Shown: positions 47,101-59,234 of the stretch, piece by piece
Position numbering within the stretch: the first letter of the stretch is position 1
How the letters are laid out: the number at the start of each line of letters is the position of its first letter
Assembly (NCBI GenBank): GCA_016647705.1
Contig: CM028326.1
Span: 26,660,901-26,724,900 of the forward strand
From: Eucommia ulmoides
Taxonomy: Eukaryota > Streptophyta > Magnoliopsida > Garryales > Eucommiaceae
Direction of reading: 5' to 3'
DNA: 64,000 bases
Notes under the pieces: generated by a model
What the model saw: the letters and a program-made list of their open reading frames with translations, nothing else
What the model was told of the DNA's origin: nothing
Database searches by the model: none
Translations under genes and position numbers: made by a program

Positions 47101-48316
47101 CTAGAAACGTCAGCATATGTAAATAAATTAGGAAATAATCTTTTGAGATATCCAAAACAAGCATGCCCAACCCGTCGATGCCTCAACCATATTTTTTTTC
47201 TTTTTCTGTCTTCAGAACCTCCCACTGCCAGAGCTTGCTGTAGGCTTTTAGTACTCTTTGATTTCAAGTCCAAGTAATACAGTTTCCCCACCGTCCAACC
47301 CTTAGCCTCTGCTGTACAACCCATATCTTGCTTCGCCGCCACTATTAAGATGTTTGCCACAGCTGTTCATTATCTCAACTACGGCGTGTTTCTCCGCCGC
47401 TTCTTCTATTTTATTTGTTTTCTGGTTGTGGTTGCTGCTTCTACTGTTGGGTTTGGGCCGAGAAATACAGTGAGGTAAAGTATTGGACAACCCATAAACT
47501 GGGCTTGACCAAGAACTTCTGTGAGGTAAAGAACAACTTATTGTGTTAGTCTTTCTTTTATTGTTGAAAAAAAAATGAGTGAAAAAATATCCTTTCCAGT
47601 TGTGGTTTTGTAAAAAGGCGTTTTTAACGCCGGAATCACCTTCATTGAATCAAATTACAATATAGGGTCTTAACTAATGGAAATGCAAATTGCTGAAAGG
47701 GACAAGATCTCATATATCCGTGGCAAAACTAAACCACTTGCAGAATCTGATGAAGGCTATAAAAAATGGTATGTTGAAAATCAGAACGTCAATTACGGCT
47801 ATTGATGTCTATGTCTCCAGATATTATGAGGAGTTATTTACGCTTACCCACTACCTACGACATCTACACTACCTTGTCCAAAACATTCTATGATAGAATG
47901 GATGAGTTGCAGGTCTTTACTATGAATCAAAAGGGTTTTTCTACAAGACAAAATAAGTGAATTCTCTCTATGTATAATGGACAATTAACTGAAATCTTCC
48001 AAGAGTTAGACCATTGTGATATGGTTATGAAAGATCCAAATGATGTCAAAGCCCACCTCCAGTCTATTGAACGATTAAAAGTTCACATCTTTCTCGCTAG
48101 CTCAGATGAGAAACAGGGGTTTCAACACTTGTGCCAATTTAATCAAACGAACAGTGGTTGAGATTTGGACGGTCAGCCACGACGAATCAGGTGGTTGGTT
48201 CTGGGCAGCGGTGGAAGCGCTTGAGAGGCGACTAGGGTTTTGGTTTCTGGTGAAGGTTTTGGCGTTTGGAGCGTTGAAACAACGACAAGGGTTTTTGATA
48301 TCTGGTGAAGGTTTCG

Positions 48317-48357
<41 letters not shown>

Positions 48358-48574
48358 AGATTGGATCTAATTCATGGCTCTGATGCCATATTGAAAAAAG
48401 ATCTCAAATTTTTCATACATTCTATAGAAATATACAAGGGTATTTATAGAGTTTGATTTTAAAGCATCCCTAGAATCAAGCTATTATAGAATCTAAATTA
48501 GGAAACTATTATAGAATTCAAATTAGGAAGCTATTACAGAATTTAGGAAAGTATATTTTTAGCCTTATTTAACA
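44156..48574 (-). mobile_element. Ty1/Copia LTR retrotransposon relic
   Basis: Short LTRs at 44156-44313 and 48392-48574 end in TTATTTAACA. Next to the right LTR, on the minus strand, is TGGCATCAGAGCCA, a Met-tRNA primer-binding site; next to the left LTR is the purine tract AACTTCAGGGGGAG. Minus-strand protein pieces appear in Copia order: GAG-pre-integrase (47094-47360), integrase core (46392-46715, AEQKNRHLLAITRVLLIEA), linker (45747-46178), reverse transcriptase (45037-45472) and RNase H (44564-44764). A gag-like stretch at about 47650-48161 (TEIFQELDH, SIERLKVHIFLA) reads on the plus strand. Broken many times. No matching target duplication found. Confidence 0.85.
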
Positions 48575-49840
48575 AGTTATTTGTGTTGTATATCAAAATA
48601 AAGTGTTTAGAAGTCGTATTTATGTTTGAGAATACAAAACCGATAGATTGAGTAAACATGTTTACTCAACAATAAGAATTTCCTCGAGAGCTTTTCTTGT
48701 TATAAATTTATTGTATTTCATCATAAGAAAACCAGAAGGATAAGATCTTAACTGAATCATCAAGAGAGGAATAAAAACAAAGGAGAAGCCTTAGTGAAGA
48801 GTCAGTTTGATCTCTCCAGTGAAGAAGAACATGGGAAGAAATCTAACAGACAAAATCTTGGGAGTGTGGCTTAATTTCTGTCTGGAAACAGGATGAAGAA
48901 ATCCAAGAAAGTAAATATGGATAATCTCTGTCTGGAAACAGGATGAAGAAATCCAAGAGAGTAAATATGAATAATTGTAAGAGTTTGATTCTTGCATGAG
49001 AAGAAGATTAGTAAATTAATGGATTAGAAATCGTTGTGTCTCGTGTTTGTGCTTGTTATATGTCCCTTAATCTCTTTGGTCTTTATATTTTTTATTGTAT
49101 ACTTGTTATTTCATATACCCACTTCACACCTAGGCTAACTATACTAAAATGATTATTGAGTACTTTGTTGAGACAAATTTAAAAAGGTTGAAAAGTTTAC
49201 AAGACTGAATTCACTACATTCCCTCTTGGGTATCTCTAGGCCAACAATTATTGGCCCAAAAGCTACCCAAGGAGGATTTGATAAGTCTAAAACATTTTTT
49301 TTTTTTAATTTAACACTTCATAAATTACAACTTTTGTTAATTTAAATTGGGTAAACACTCACCACAAATTCAACAAAAACGTCAAACCAATAATCACACA
49401 AATAAACTTACACTGACACAATATATAACAAGAGTTAGATCCACTTGACACATTGAAATTTAAAGTGTATTTGCTCACTATTTTTTTTATGAATTTCCTT
49501 TTCTCTCTCTCTCTCTCTCTTTTTTTCCCCTCAAATATGAAGAATAATTTGCAACATCTTCAAAGCAATTTCTCATTATTGAGGCAGAGCATGTGTACTC
49601 CTTTCTTCTTCAAAAATGGTATCGCGAGGGGAAAACTACAACGAAAAGAAAATGAGGCAAAACATACAAGCTCTTGAAAATTCCTTCATGTGTTCAAATC
49701 TTAAAACTCCTCAATGCAATCCATCATAAAAATTGATGGAGTTACCGATTTTGAGTGACTTGACACGATTTGGATATTTTAAGGTTTATTGTGTTCAAAT
49801 TGAAAGTACGGACCTAAAGTGAAATTTTTCCAAAACTTCT
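48575..49840. other. Intergenic DNA with a short tandem duplication
   Basis: A unit containing CTGTCTGGAAACAGGATGAA occurs twice in tandem (about 48873-48974, period about 48-50 bp). The rest is AT-rich with a CT run at 49500-49525. No gene seen. Confidence 0.5.
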
Positions 49841-49849
49841 GGGGCACAA

Positions 49850-51170
49850 AGTGCAAAATCCTCTCAATTTTATTTGAGTTGCTTTTTATGGATTTATACC
49901 ATTTACCTCTTATGTCATTTTGTCTTAAATTAGATACATTCTCTATCATTTTACAAATATCAATTAACCCCTTTGACCATTTTTTTTTGGGATAAAAAGA
50001 CATAAATGTCTTTTATTTTGAAAAAAAAAAATTATGTGTTTTATTTTTATAAAAAAAAATTATTAACAACCTTTATTTTTAAAATATTATTTTTTACCCT
50101 TAATTTTTAAATAATTATATTTATTTCCCACCCTACCCTAACGATGGGGTATTTTTGATCTTATTGAGAGGGCAATGGTGGTAGCTTCCTACAAACCTGA
50201 GTTCTCGAGCGGCCGACCAAGAATGGCCGAAATCTTGTACTACACACCGTCAATTCTGGTGCCCATTACTGATTCTCTTCCTTGAGCCGCTATCGAGTTT
50301 CTCACGAGTGTTACCACGAGCCTAATTAGCTCCATAAATTCTGCATTGACCTCGCCCATATCGAACAATGAAGTACTTGAACTTGCCAATTTGTGCACCA
50401 AGGAGAATCGTTGGTGGAAAAACGAAATGGAAAAACTTTGAGGGGAAAATCGGAGAGAGAGAGAGAGAGAGAGAAAGGCGGCACAGATCCGCGGCATCCG
50501 CCATGGATCTGTCCATGGTGGAGAGAGAGAGAGAGAGAGAGAGACAAAACCCATTACAAAACATAAGCTCCCTAATTTCCAAGTAACAAAAAACTCCATC
50601 CAAACAAAGGCTACCAAAACCAGACGCCTTCCTCTATCCCTCCATCATAGAGTTCTGCTTGAGTTGTCGAATTTGAGGGGAGGACATTTACCCCTAGGGA
50701 ACGAGCAAAATCCCAATGACCCCAACCCAAACGCAGGTTCTGGAAACGATCCACCCAATGCTGGAGTCAGAGTGGACCCACCTAACATCGGGGTTGGAGA
50801 GAGAGACAGAGAGAAGTTGGTGGTGGTGGAGAGAGAGAGAGAGAGAGAAGGGCAAAAGAAGAAACTGCTCTTGTTCTTGTTTTTTAATTTTTTTAATTTG
50901 TTTTAAAAAAGGGTAAAAGTATATATTAACAAATTTAAAGGGTTAAATATGTATTTTAATTTTTAATTATTAGATCCTTTTTAAATAGTTAAAGGTAAAA
51001 TTGTCATTAAAATAAAAAAATTACTAATTTTTTATCTATAAGGGAGCTAAGTGACATTTGACCAAAAATAATAAGAAACTAACCGGTATTTATAAAATAA
51101 CAAGAAAAATAACTAGTTTAGGACAAAATGACAAGGGATGTAAGTGATATACACCCCACTATTCTTCTTG
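49850..51170. mobile_element. Long-TIR non-autonomous element
   Basis: The left arm (about 49885-49990) contains TGTCATTTTGTCTTAAATTA and the right arm (about 51055-51165), reverse complemented, contains TGTCATTTTGTCCTAAACTA. The similarity extends on both sides for about 100 bp. The interior (50160-50900) is GC-richer, with GA microsatellites at 50454-50475, 50520-50545 and 50829-50850. Open frames there are low-complexity. It resembles the 3702-5222 element in design. Family (Mutator-like) is inferred; target duplication not resolved. Confidence 0.5.
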
Positions 51171-51380
51171 GTTCCCTTGTTTAGGCTTTGGTGGTTGCTT
51201 GCCTTTTAAATCTTTTCACCTCTTATTGCTCAATAAATTTAATTTTAGAGAGAGAGAGAGTCGAGAAATAAACATGATATATAAGAAAAAAATAAAAAGC
51301 AATATGCTTTGATCAATCTTTACATGTTTTGTTCTTCCTGAGATGATTGAATACATGAAAAGTAATAATCTCAATCAGAA

Positions 51381-54300
51381 CTAATCAAAAACCATACCTC
51401 CAGTCTGAGATTTTAAGGGTGTCTGATCCCAGGATCTAGCTATTCCAGCGCTGAATATCCTTTGTAACACATCCAATCGCTCTGCTACGACCGATTCCTC
51501 AAGTTCATCCATCTGGGCTTGTTCCTTCTCCATTATTTCCTCCAGTTCTTCAAAATGCTTCAGCTTTCTTTCTAGTTTATTCATCTGTGTTTATTTATTC
51601 ACGCAAATAAACAAAATCATGTATTGGATAAAATCTCAATTAGGCAATGTTTGAAAGTGTTGGGTTTATCCTACATCGGATGTGGAAGGAATTTGTGGTC
51701 AGGTTATAAGTATGAGACAAAACCTAACCTTATGAGCTAACTTTTGGGGTTGAGAGAAGCTCAAACCTCCCTACACTGGTATCAGAGCCCAGGTTACAAC
51801 AACTCTGACCCAATAACCATAAAGGGAGAGACTGGTCGAGGGTTAGCCGACCAAAGACACTGTGCGAGGGAGAGATTGTTGAATTTATCTCCGGTGGAAA
51901 AGACTGGTGGTCAGATTATAAGTGTGAGGGAAAGTTTCTCATCATGCACACTAGTTTTGGAGGTTGAGAGAGACCCAAATCCACTCTGCAGAAAGCACAC
52001 ACTTTCGAGTCTCAGAATTGAATTTAGAAATGAACCCAATTTTTGTTTTTTTAGATTTTTACATTTATTGATTTCTAATTCAAATTACATAGAGCCAAAT
52101 GCTACCTTAATGGGAGATGGTGAAAAAAACAGCGAGAAGAGAATATCAAAAACCTGAGTTTCGATTATGGTTGCCACTAAATTCTCAATTTCTCTATCTT
52201 CTTGATCGGCCAATAGTTTGGCATGAGCAGCGGCAGCACCAAGAGCTGTTGCAGTTGCAGCTCTCATTCGTAGTGTTAAAGGAATGGTCTCTTCTGCTTC
52301 TGCCACAAAGAACATCAATATTAACAAATTCACATTACCGTTGAGTAATTACAGCTTGTGACAACATACCAGACTGAGCACGCTTCTCCTCCATTGCTGA
52401 ATCTTCAACTGGTGGGGTTCTAAAGCAGTAAATAGAAAAAATTATTGCAAATCTTCATAGTTTTAAAAAAAAAAAAAAAAAATCTTCTTCAGTAAGTGCT
52501 ATCAGTGAGGTAGTGTTTGGCAACACGGAATTGGAATTGAAATGAACATGTCGCCAAACACTACCTAACAGAAAACAGGAAGACCTCTAACCTTTCTTTC
52601 TCACCAACATCATCATCATCATCATCAAATATTTCTCTACTACATTGATTCTCATGACAAAGAACTGTGACAGCAGCCTCAGCTGCAGCAGCAGTGACGT
52701 GTTCTCCAACCATGGTAGAGATTCGAGCTACCTACAGGAGAGACAGGTTAAAAAAATTATTTGTGCATGAGGAAATTTGAGAGTATTTGAGAGGACCACA
52801 TACCGAAATTTTTTCAATTTCATTTTAGGGCTCGTTTGGCTGTCTAAATTATCTTATTCTAAAAATTATCTCATTTTGAATTAATTAATTTCTGTAGTTC
52901 TCCATTTACATATAAAATTAATTAAATTTACACCTTTTTTCGGTAGAAGAAAGAAACATACCACCAGTTCCAGGCATCTGAAACTGGCTTAAGGGCATAT
53001 GCACAAAAAAAAAACTAGGTAATCACATGCACACGCACACAAAAAAAAAACCACTAATTTATGTCACCATTAAGAACAAAAAATATATTTTTCAGAGCAA
53101 AAAACGTATAAAATATTACAAAGATAATACCTGTTTCATCAGCGAACTACAGGCATCTGAAACTGGCTTAGTGCATATTCTCTTTGGAGGAGGAGGGCTT
53201 TGATCTTTGGCTTCTAGTTCTACATTCTCATGGCTTCCATCTTTAACCTTATCAGATTCCTCTGGTTTTTCAGTATCTGGTAACTCAGCTGAAGCCATTT
53301 GTACTTGTTTGGCACTGCTTAATTCGCCATTACTACACCAAATACTACCCTTCCTGTGTCTTAACATAAGATCCCCAAAAGGCAGCTGTATAAGCTTGTA
53401 AATGCAGTCCAGTTTAGTCTTGGTTTGGACATTCTGAGCAACAAGCTCCCAGTCATCTCCATGCTTCAAAACCGATTCCAAAAGAAGTAAAGTCTCTGCT
53501 TCGGTCCAAGAAGCACTAGGGCTCTCACTGTTCGTGCTGGAATCGACGAATTTGAAATCTTCTGCCGATTTGTTGTCCCCATAATTTTTATTTTTGAAAC
53601 ACTTGTCACAAATGACAAACTTTGGCTCCTGATGCAATAAGCAAAATAAAGAAACCAAAAAAAAATTATAAAGCTTATGGTGACAAAATGACATAACTTT
53701 TACTTCAAAGAAAGGGGGTGAACCCAGCATAGTTAAATCATTCTGCTAGCTAAAGAGCGCTAGGTGCAAAAGCCCTAAGGCCTTAGCGTTTTACATAGGA
53801 CTCAACATGCAAAAGCCGATTAGAGCGCTTTAGATACTGCACAACTCTAGAGCACACGGCTAAGCGCTTAGCCACGCATACTTAGAAGCGCACAACCTAC
53901 CGCACAACGTGATTTAACTAGCATAACCTTCTCCGTCATAACTTATAATTCAATAAATTGTAGAAAACAATCAAATTATATAAATTTTCCGTTTGGCTGT
54001 AGTAATTTGTTGATCAATTGCTTAGTTGAGCAGACCAATCACAAAATACTCGCGACTTGAGCAAACTCGATGTGCGTGTGGATCCTAAAAATTGTAAAGA
54101 TAAATTAGTGTGTTTAGCTATCTTACAGTGGGCAACATAGATATTTTCACGTGTTCTTGTCACACCAAAAATAACTACCTTATCCTTTGCTCTCCTCTTA
54201 TGTGTAATATAGATCACAAATATGAACAATATGACATCACAATGGTGGTTTTCTAAACCTCGTACAACTTGTACTTAAAAGATGGAATCAGACAACAAGA

Positions 54301-55676
54301 TCATAGGAAGAAATAGAATCCCGAATTAACTTGGAATTAGACAACAAGATCATAGGAAGAACTAGAATCACGAATTAACTTTTTTTCAGCAACATATTAA
54401 CTTCCATAACACCGATTTTCATGGTAAGGGCCACACACAGTTCATCCCTTTCATTTAGAATATCTTTTACAGTTAGAAAACCTCTTATAAACAATGATCA
54501 AGGTCAAAGATGAAATTATAACAGGTTTCTTATATAGTCATAGAAAATACGAAATACAAGGGAAAAAAATCAGAAAATTTTGGGAAATAAAAGAGGAACT
54601 ATAGCAATTATGCAAAATATAATTGAAAATCGAAATACATCATGATTGCACATGGTTGAATTCGTTTTGAAGATCTTCAAGATGGAAATTTTATGTATTA
54701 ATTATGAAGAAAAACTGAAATGAGAAACAGTATTATCATTAGCCACCATAATCTACCCAAAATATTAAGTAATGACAGGCTGCTTCCTTTTTTTTTTTTT
54801 TTTTTTTGTGAGTTCCAACATTCAGAAAATCATCATCTACATGAATTTACAGATTCCAGTGAACTCAGAATAACTATACCAAAGGGAAATTCAAAGATAA
54901 AATTAGTTGGCAATGGAGAAACTAGTGTACCTTGGTGTATTCGTAGTGTCCAGAATCGCAACTCTCTTTGCAATTTCCACAAATCACCCCCTTGCGCCTC
55001 ACCAACTCCCCATAAACATCCGTATAAGATGCCAATGGCGGAAACCTGAACCCATCGTCCACCACATCACCACCACCACCACCAATATCGCTAGCAGGTG
55101 GTGGAACAACTGGCTTCAATGAATTCGGAACCGCCACAATTTTGACTCCGTGGGGAGCCCCTTCCTCGGCCCTAACCTTCCACTTCTCGTCCTCTTTGTC
55201 GTCGTCATCCAACGGTGCCGTCAAACCAAAATTGATCAACCCCCACTTTTCCAGAAAAGAGAACACCTTCTGGAGATAGGTGATGTCTCCGACCAGTGAT
55301 TTGCGGACGTCGGTGAAGGTAAGCCTCCGCGAAGGATCCTCCCTGAACTTGGAAATAATGAAGTCCCTGTAGTCCTTGTAGATTTTAGGGCTTCTCGTGA
55401 TTGAGCTTCCATCGAAGAACTCCCCCAGAGATTCTCTCTCTATTTCGTGTATGTCGTTCCAGGAGAACCAACCTGTAAGACAGAGAGAGAGATTTAGGGT
55501 TAGGAATCCTAGGATTTGGGAACAGGAAGGAATTGGATTGATTGAATTAGGGTTCAGGTGAGCGTAGAGAGAGAGGAAGGGGACTTACTTGAGTGGCTGG
55601 GGATGGTGTAGAGGTCGAGGTCTGGATCGTCGGCGGGAACTGGAGGTTTGAAACCGGGGTTTTGTGAGTACTCCAT
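51381..55676 (-). CDS. SWI3A: SWI/SNF complex subunit SWI3A
   Basis: Core subunit of the plant SWI/SNF (BAF-type) chromatin-remodelling complex in the nucleus. Exons 5' to 3': 55589-55676, 54931-55472, 53131-53628, 52592-52731, 52370-52419, 52154-52299 and 51381-51584. All junctions are GT-AG and in phase, giving 1,668 bp and 555 residues. The SWIRM domain (about 28-115; WFSWNDIHEIERESLGEFF, TFTDVRKSLVGD, FLEKWGLINF) is followed by a zinc-binding region (CGNC...CDKCFKNKNYGDN, about 194-225), a SANT domain (SWTEAETLLLLESVLKHGDD, about 245-295), an Ala-rich stretch (TATALGAAAAHAKLLADQED) and a C-terminal coiled coil (KLERKLKHFEELEEIMEKEQ). The sequence follows Arabidopsis SWI3A more closely than SWI3B/C/D as I recall them. 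No stop or frame break. Intron 6 holds a TRIM. Confidence 0.93.
51658..51990 (+). mobile_element. 333-bp TRIM in SWI3A intron 6
   Basis: LTRs at 51658-51775 (118 bp, TGTTGGGTTTATCC...CTACA) and 51877-51990 (TGTTGAATTTATCTCC...CTGCA). The first LTR is followed by the primer-binding site TGGTATCAGAGCCCA (51777-51791). A perfect 5-bp target duplication GAAAG flanks it (51653-51657 and 51991-51995). The internal part is only about 100 bp, with no gene. Whole in structure; it lies antisense in the SWI3A intron. Confidence 0.88.
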
Positions 55677-56219
55677 GAAGAGTCGGAATCCGAGTTGAGC
55701 CGAGTCGAGTCAGTACACGTTTCCCCCGCCCTCTGTGTGCTGCAATCTATGGTTGTGCGTAATAATAACATGAATATCCGGACCGACCGGGAATGGGCAG
55801 TACAGTCGTTTAAACAATTAGGCTAACTTTTTCAAATAATCTAATATCGAATATTAATATATAAAAATAGAAAGAAGGATAAACTTTCAATGAAATTTAA
55901 GAATGATTGTTTCAATTTTTTTTTTGTGTATTTTTATTTTTTTTTATTAATTATTATCATTTTTTCCTAATTTTTTTTTCTTTTTTTTTTCATTGATAAG
56001 CCTCCTCCAAAGTCTTTTGAAAACTTCACAAAAATCAAAATCAAAATAATAATAATCTAATAGTAAAACCTAAAATTGGAAGCCAAAGCCTTGAATTGAA
56101 AGAGAGCTCAAGATTGACCATCTCTTCACTCTCATTGATCGCTACCTCCATATGGTTCCACAACTCCTAACCTGCCGTTTCAAATTGCCACCTCCATCTC
56201 CATTAATTATTATTCATTC
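55677..56219. promoter_or_regulatory. SWI3A upstream region
   Basis: 540 bp upstream of the SWI3A start codon. It contains GC-richer DNA near the start, then a poly-T tract (55915-56000). No specific site recognised; it must hold the SWI3A promoter by position. Confidence 0.3.
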
Positions 56220-56426
56220 ATGGAAGCTCAATCTAACGTTGCAGTCATCAAATCGTTGTTCCCATTCATCAATGAGCCGCTCCTCCATCATCATTCCCTC
56301 AATCAATTAGTCGTTCGAAGCCCTACAATAACCAACAATTCCCAAAATCTACCGTTGCAAATTTTGCCGCCGTTCCAACGCTCTATTTCAACCTCCACTA
56401 ATGGGTCTTCAATTATTCATCAATGA
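56220..56426 (+). CDS. Hypothetical short open frame
   Basis: 68 residues starting MEAQSNVAVIKSLFPFINEP, rich in Ser, Asn and His, with no recognised family. It lies in a cluster of broken gene pieces and may itself be a fragment or chance. It would need transcript support to be called a gene. Confidence 0.15.
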   Translation: MEAQSNVAVIKSLFPFINEPLLHHHSLNQLVVRSPTITNNSQNLPLQILPPFQRSISTSTNGSSIIHQ

Positions 56427-57109
56427 TTTCTCCTCCTCCTTGAAAGGTAATGGTTTCTAACTTCAATTCATAGATTATATAAATCAAGTTTTTTCCACTT
56501 CTTCTTCATCACTCAAATCTTGAATTCTCTTCTTCCCTCTTCTCTATATCTATTATTAACAAAAGTTTTGACTCCTAGAGGTTTCATCTTCTTCTCAATC
56601 TTCATTATCTTAAGGTAAGAAACATATAAATATTTGATGCAGCTGTTCACACTCGGTGCACACCATGTTTTTGATACTTTTCTCCAAACAAATTTTCTAC
56701 AACTTGATTTCCTTCTCTGTTTTTTTTTTGTTTTTTTCTTTGCCAATACATGGTTTTCTAGATATTGAATGTGCAATGCACACTTCATGATTCTTTAGGA
56801 CAGGCACATGAAGAGATTTAGGGAGAAAGTGCAAAAGTTTGAAAGGTTTTTAGGAATGGGGCAGCATTTATAAGATTTATTCTGGAAGTAGAGGTTTTGT
56901 GCATGTGTGGGCTCAACATAGAGATTTTTTTATTTTTTGTTTTTAATTTGGATTTTGATGCTTTTAAGAGTGATGATGAATGTAAATATGAACAAGCTCC
57001 AATCACACAAACTTCTTGAAATCAAGTGCAAAGACATAAATTTGTACTGGAAAACCAAAACTAATAAAAAGTATTTATAGTCTTGAAAAAAGTGACAAGA
57101 GATATTGAT

Positions 57110-57540
57110 GATTATTGTTATCCGTTCAACCTTCCTCCTATACCTGCTACCCTTCAATGGGTCAACTTCTACAGGGTCAGGTTCCCACCTGAAGAATTGC
57201 AACCATTCAGAGAAACATGTTAAGCAAAAGTGCCTACTGCCATTACATATTCAATGCACTAAGACAACTAATTTCATTTTTCTAGGAATGACAATGTGCA
57301 CATATTGTTGGGCATTGATCCAAGCTTGCTTATCATCAATGTTGATGTTATCATCAACCATAGTGTTCTCTTGGTTTTCTTCATCCCGACTTAACTCTTC
57401 AAGAAGGCTATCCCCAGTATTTCTAGGACCATTGGGGTTCGTACCAGTACCATCAGTAAGCATTGTCACAATGCATTTAATCGTATCTTTCCGCCCCTTC
57501 AGATATTCCCTTATTGGTTCACCGACTGCTTCAAGGAAAA
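57110..57540 (-). pseudogene. APC2 fragment (anaphase-promoting complex subunit 2)
   Basis: APC2 is the cullin-like subunit of the cell-cycle ubiquitin ligase APC/C. Two exon-like pieces are clear on the minus strand. About 57302-57540 reads FLEAVGEPIREYLKGRKDTI, KCIVTMLTDGTGTNPNG, DSLLEELSRDEENQE and DDKQAWINAQ. 57119-57188, after a CTTCAG acceptor, reads WEPDPVEVDPLKGSRYRRKV. The 113-bp gap looks like the original intron. Similarity fades after RRKV, and I see no cullin-homology or winged-helix exons nearby, so this is a small internal part of the gene. A retained intron argues for a DNA-level copy, not a retrocopy. Confidence 0.8.
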
Positions 57541-57756
57541 CATAATAGATTGGTATGGTACATGAGCAAGAGGAATAATTGATTGTAATCCGGCAGGATT
57601 GTCTTTGCATTTAATGTATCCCCTTCCCAGGGTTAGTGAGCTTGCACAAAGATTGGATAATTCCTAAGTATTGTTTAGTTTTTCATCATATGTGTTTGAA
57701 CCATGAGAATTTCAACTCTATGTATGTGCCAACATCTCAGTAATAAGTTTTTAATG

Positions 57757-58000
57757 AGGACTGAGCCTTCATTGGGTAGTGCTTTGATTAAAATGTATGC
57801 GAGGTGCGGGTCGATCAAGGATGCGATCTAGGTATTCGATAAAATGTCTGAGAGAAATTCAGTGTCTTAGAAAGCCATGATTTTGGGGTACGCGAAGAAC
57901 GGGTTGTGCAGGGAGGTGTTGAAGATGATTTATCGAATGGAAGCAGAAGGGATTGAGGTGGATGATTGTGCTTGCTCTGGTTTTGATCAAGTGTGGGGAT
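57757..58000 (+). pseudogene. Pentatricopeptide repeat (PPR) protein fragment
   Basis: Reads LGSALIKMYARCGSIKDAI, then VFDKMSERNSVS, then KAMILGYAKNGLCREVLKMI and YRMEAEGIEVDD, the usual PLS-class PPR pattern of organelle RNA-binding proteins. In-frame TAG codons fall where Gln and Trp are usual (57829-57831 and 57868-57870). Only about two repeats remain. A dead gene fragment on the strand opposite the APC2 piece. Confidence 0.75.
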
Positions 58001-58195
58001 TTTGAGTGGAGTTTGGATGGTGAACCTGTTTTGAGTTCTTGATTTAGGAAAGGGTTAAGTTAAAAAGAAATGAGTTTTTGTTTGAGAGAAAGTTAATGCA
58101 TTATGTGAATGTAGAAAAATAAATTATATATTTCATTGTGCTAACATACATGAATTTAAGTAAAATTAATATTTGATTATATTTTTGCAACGATC

Positions 58196-58291
58196 AATGC
58201 TGCCGGGAAAGCATGGTACCAGACCATGATTTCAGACAACGACTACACCAAATTTAAGAACTTCTCCAAATGGTTGGGGGTGTTACAGTGA
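58196..58291 (+). pseudogene. Unrecognised C-terminal coding fragment
   Basis: An open stretch reading [20 protein letters not shown] then [12 protein letters not shown] and TGA at 58289-58291, followed by T-rich DNA like a 3' untranslated region. Composition is protein-like, but I do not recognise the family and see no start. It may be the last exon of a captured or decayed gene. Confidence 0.35.
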
Positions 58292-58560
58292 TGATGATAG
58301 AAAACTAATTTTTGTTAGTTATTGTTTTAGAAGTGGTAAGAGTCGTCGGTCTTTGGGTTTTCAAAGGCATGAAAGAGATTATTAAATGGGAGGAGGACTA
58401 CTGCAAGCTTAAGTTGTTTTGTTTATTTGCTGAGTTTTGTGTTGAATTGTTTTTGTTCTCCAGAATGTGGTTTATTTTGTTGAAACAATTTGTATTTCCA
58501 AGTTTTCTGTCTAAATGTTGGATATTGTCTCTTGAGTTGAATTGGCCTTTTCATCCTTAA

Positions 58561-59193
58561 ATAAATAAATTACTTTCTCTGACGGTACACCTTAGGTGGC
58601 TGCAATCTCAAATAATGGTGAGTGTGAAATTAGGAACTATAAAATATAAATAAACAATCATTTAATTTTATACAATTGACCATTTAATTTTACACTTAAT
58701 TTTAATTTAATCATTTAATTTGAATATAAACAATTGAACATTTAATTTTATACTTAATTTATCTTATCAAAATACGAAAAAAATTAATGCTAAAAAGTAA
58801 AAAAAAAAAAAATGTATTTGAATATTCCTGTTGATACTATAAAATTGATGTAAAATTATCCATTGTGTACAGCTATCGTTGACTCTGTAACTTCTCCATC
58901 TCCGAAGATCTGTTGGACTACAATTGTGACGGAAAGCGACAGAAGAACACCAGGTTAGTCTTATGTTTAATCATTCCTTTTATCCTAATAATTATATGCG
59001 TATATTTTATTACGTCTTCCGTCTTGGTGTTGTATGAGTATTGATAATGTTACGCATACAAGAGCATAAGAACACAATCCAAAGTTCAAATTGTCTCTTT
59101 ATTTTAAAATCTAAAATAAAAATTAAAAGGAGATTCTTACTATATAGTTCTCAATCTTTATTTTATTTATATTTCTTATGATGTTTATGGAAG

Positions 59194-59234
<41 letters not shown>

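Noticed and set aside
48106-48456. Open frame with a poly-Phe run
   Set aside because: It runs from the Copia gag-like end through a long poly-T tract into the LTR, so it is not a gene.
44050-49240. Possible longer element around the Copia relic, from a weak match of 44055-44150 with 49083-49180
   Set aside because: The similarity is short and AT-rich, and no target duplication or termini could be defined.
50240-50617. Overlapping open frames with SLSLSL runs
   Set aside because: They come from GA/CT microsatellites inside the 49850-51170 element.
57105-57545. Plus-strand 146-residue open frame
   Set aside because: It is antisense to the APC2 exon pieces, which match a known family on the minus strand.
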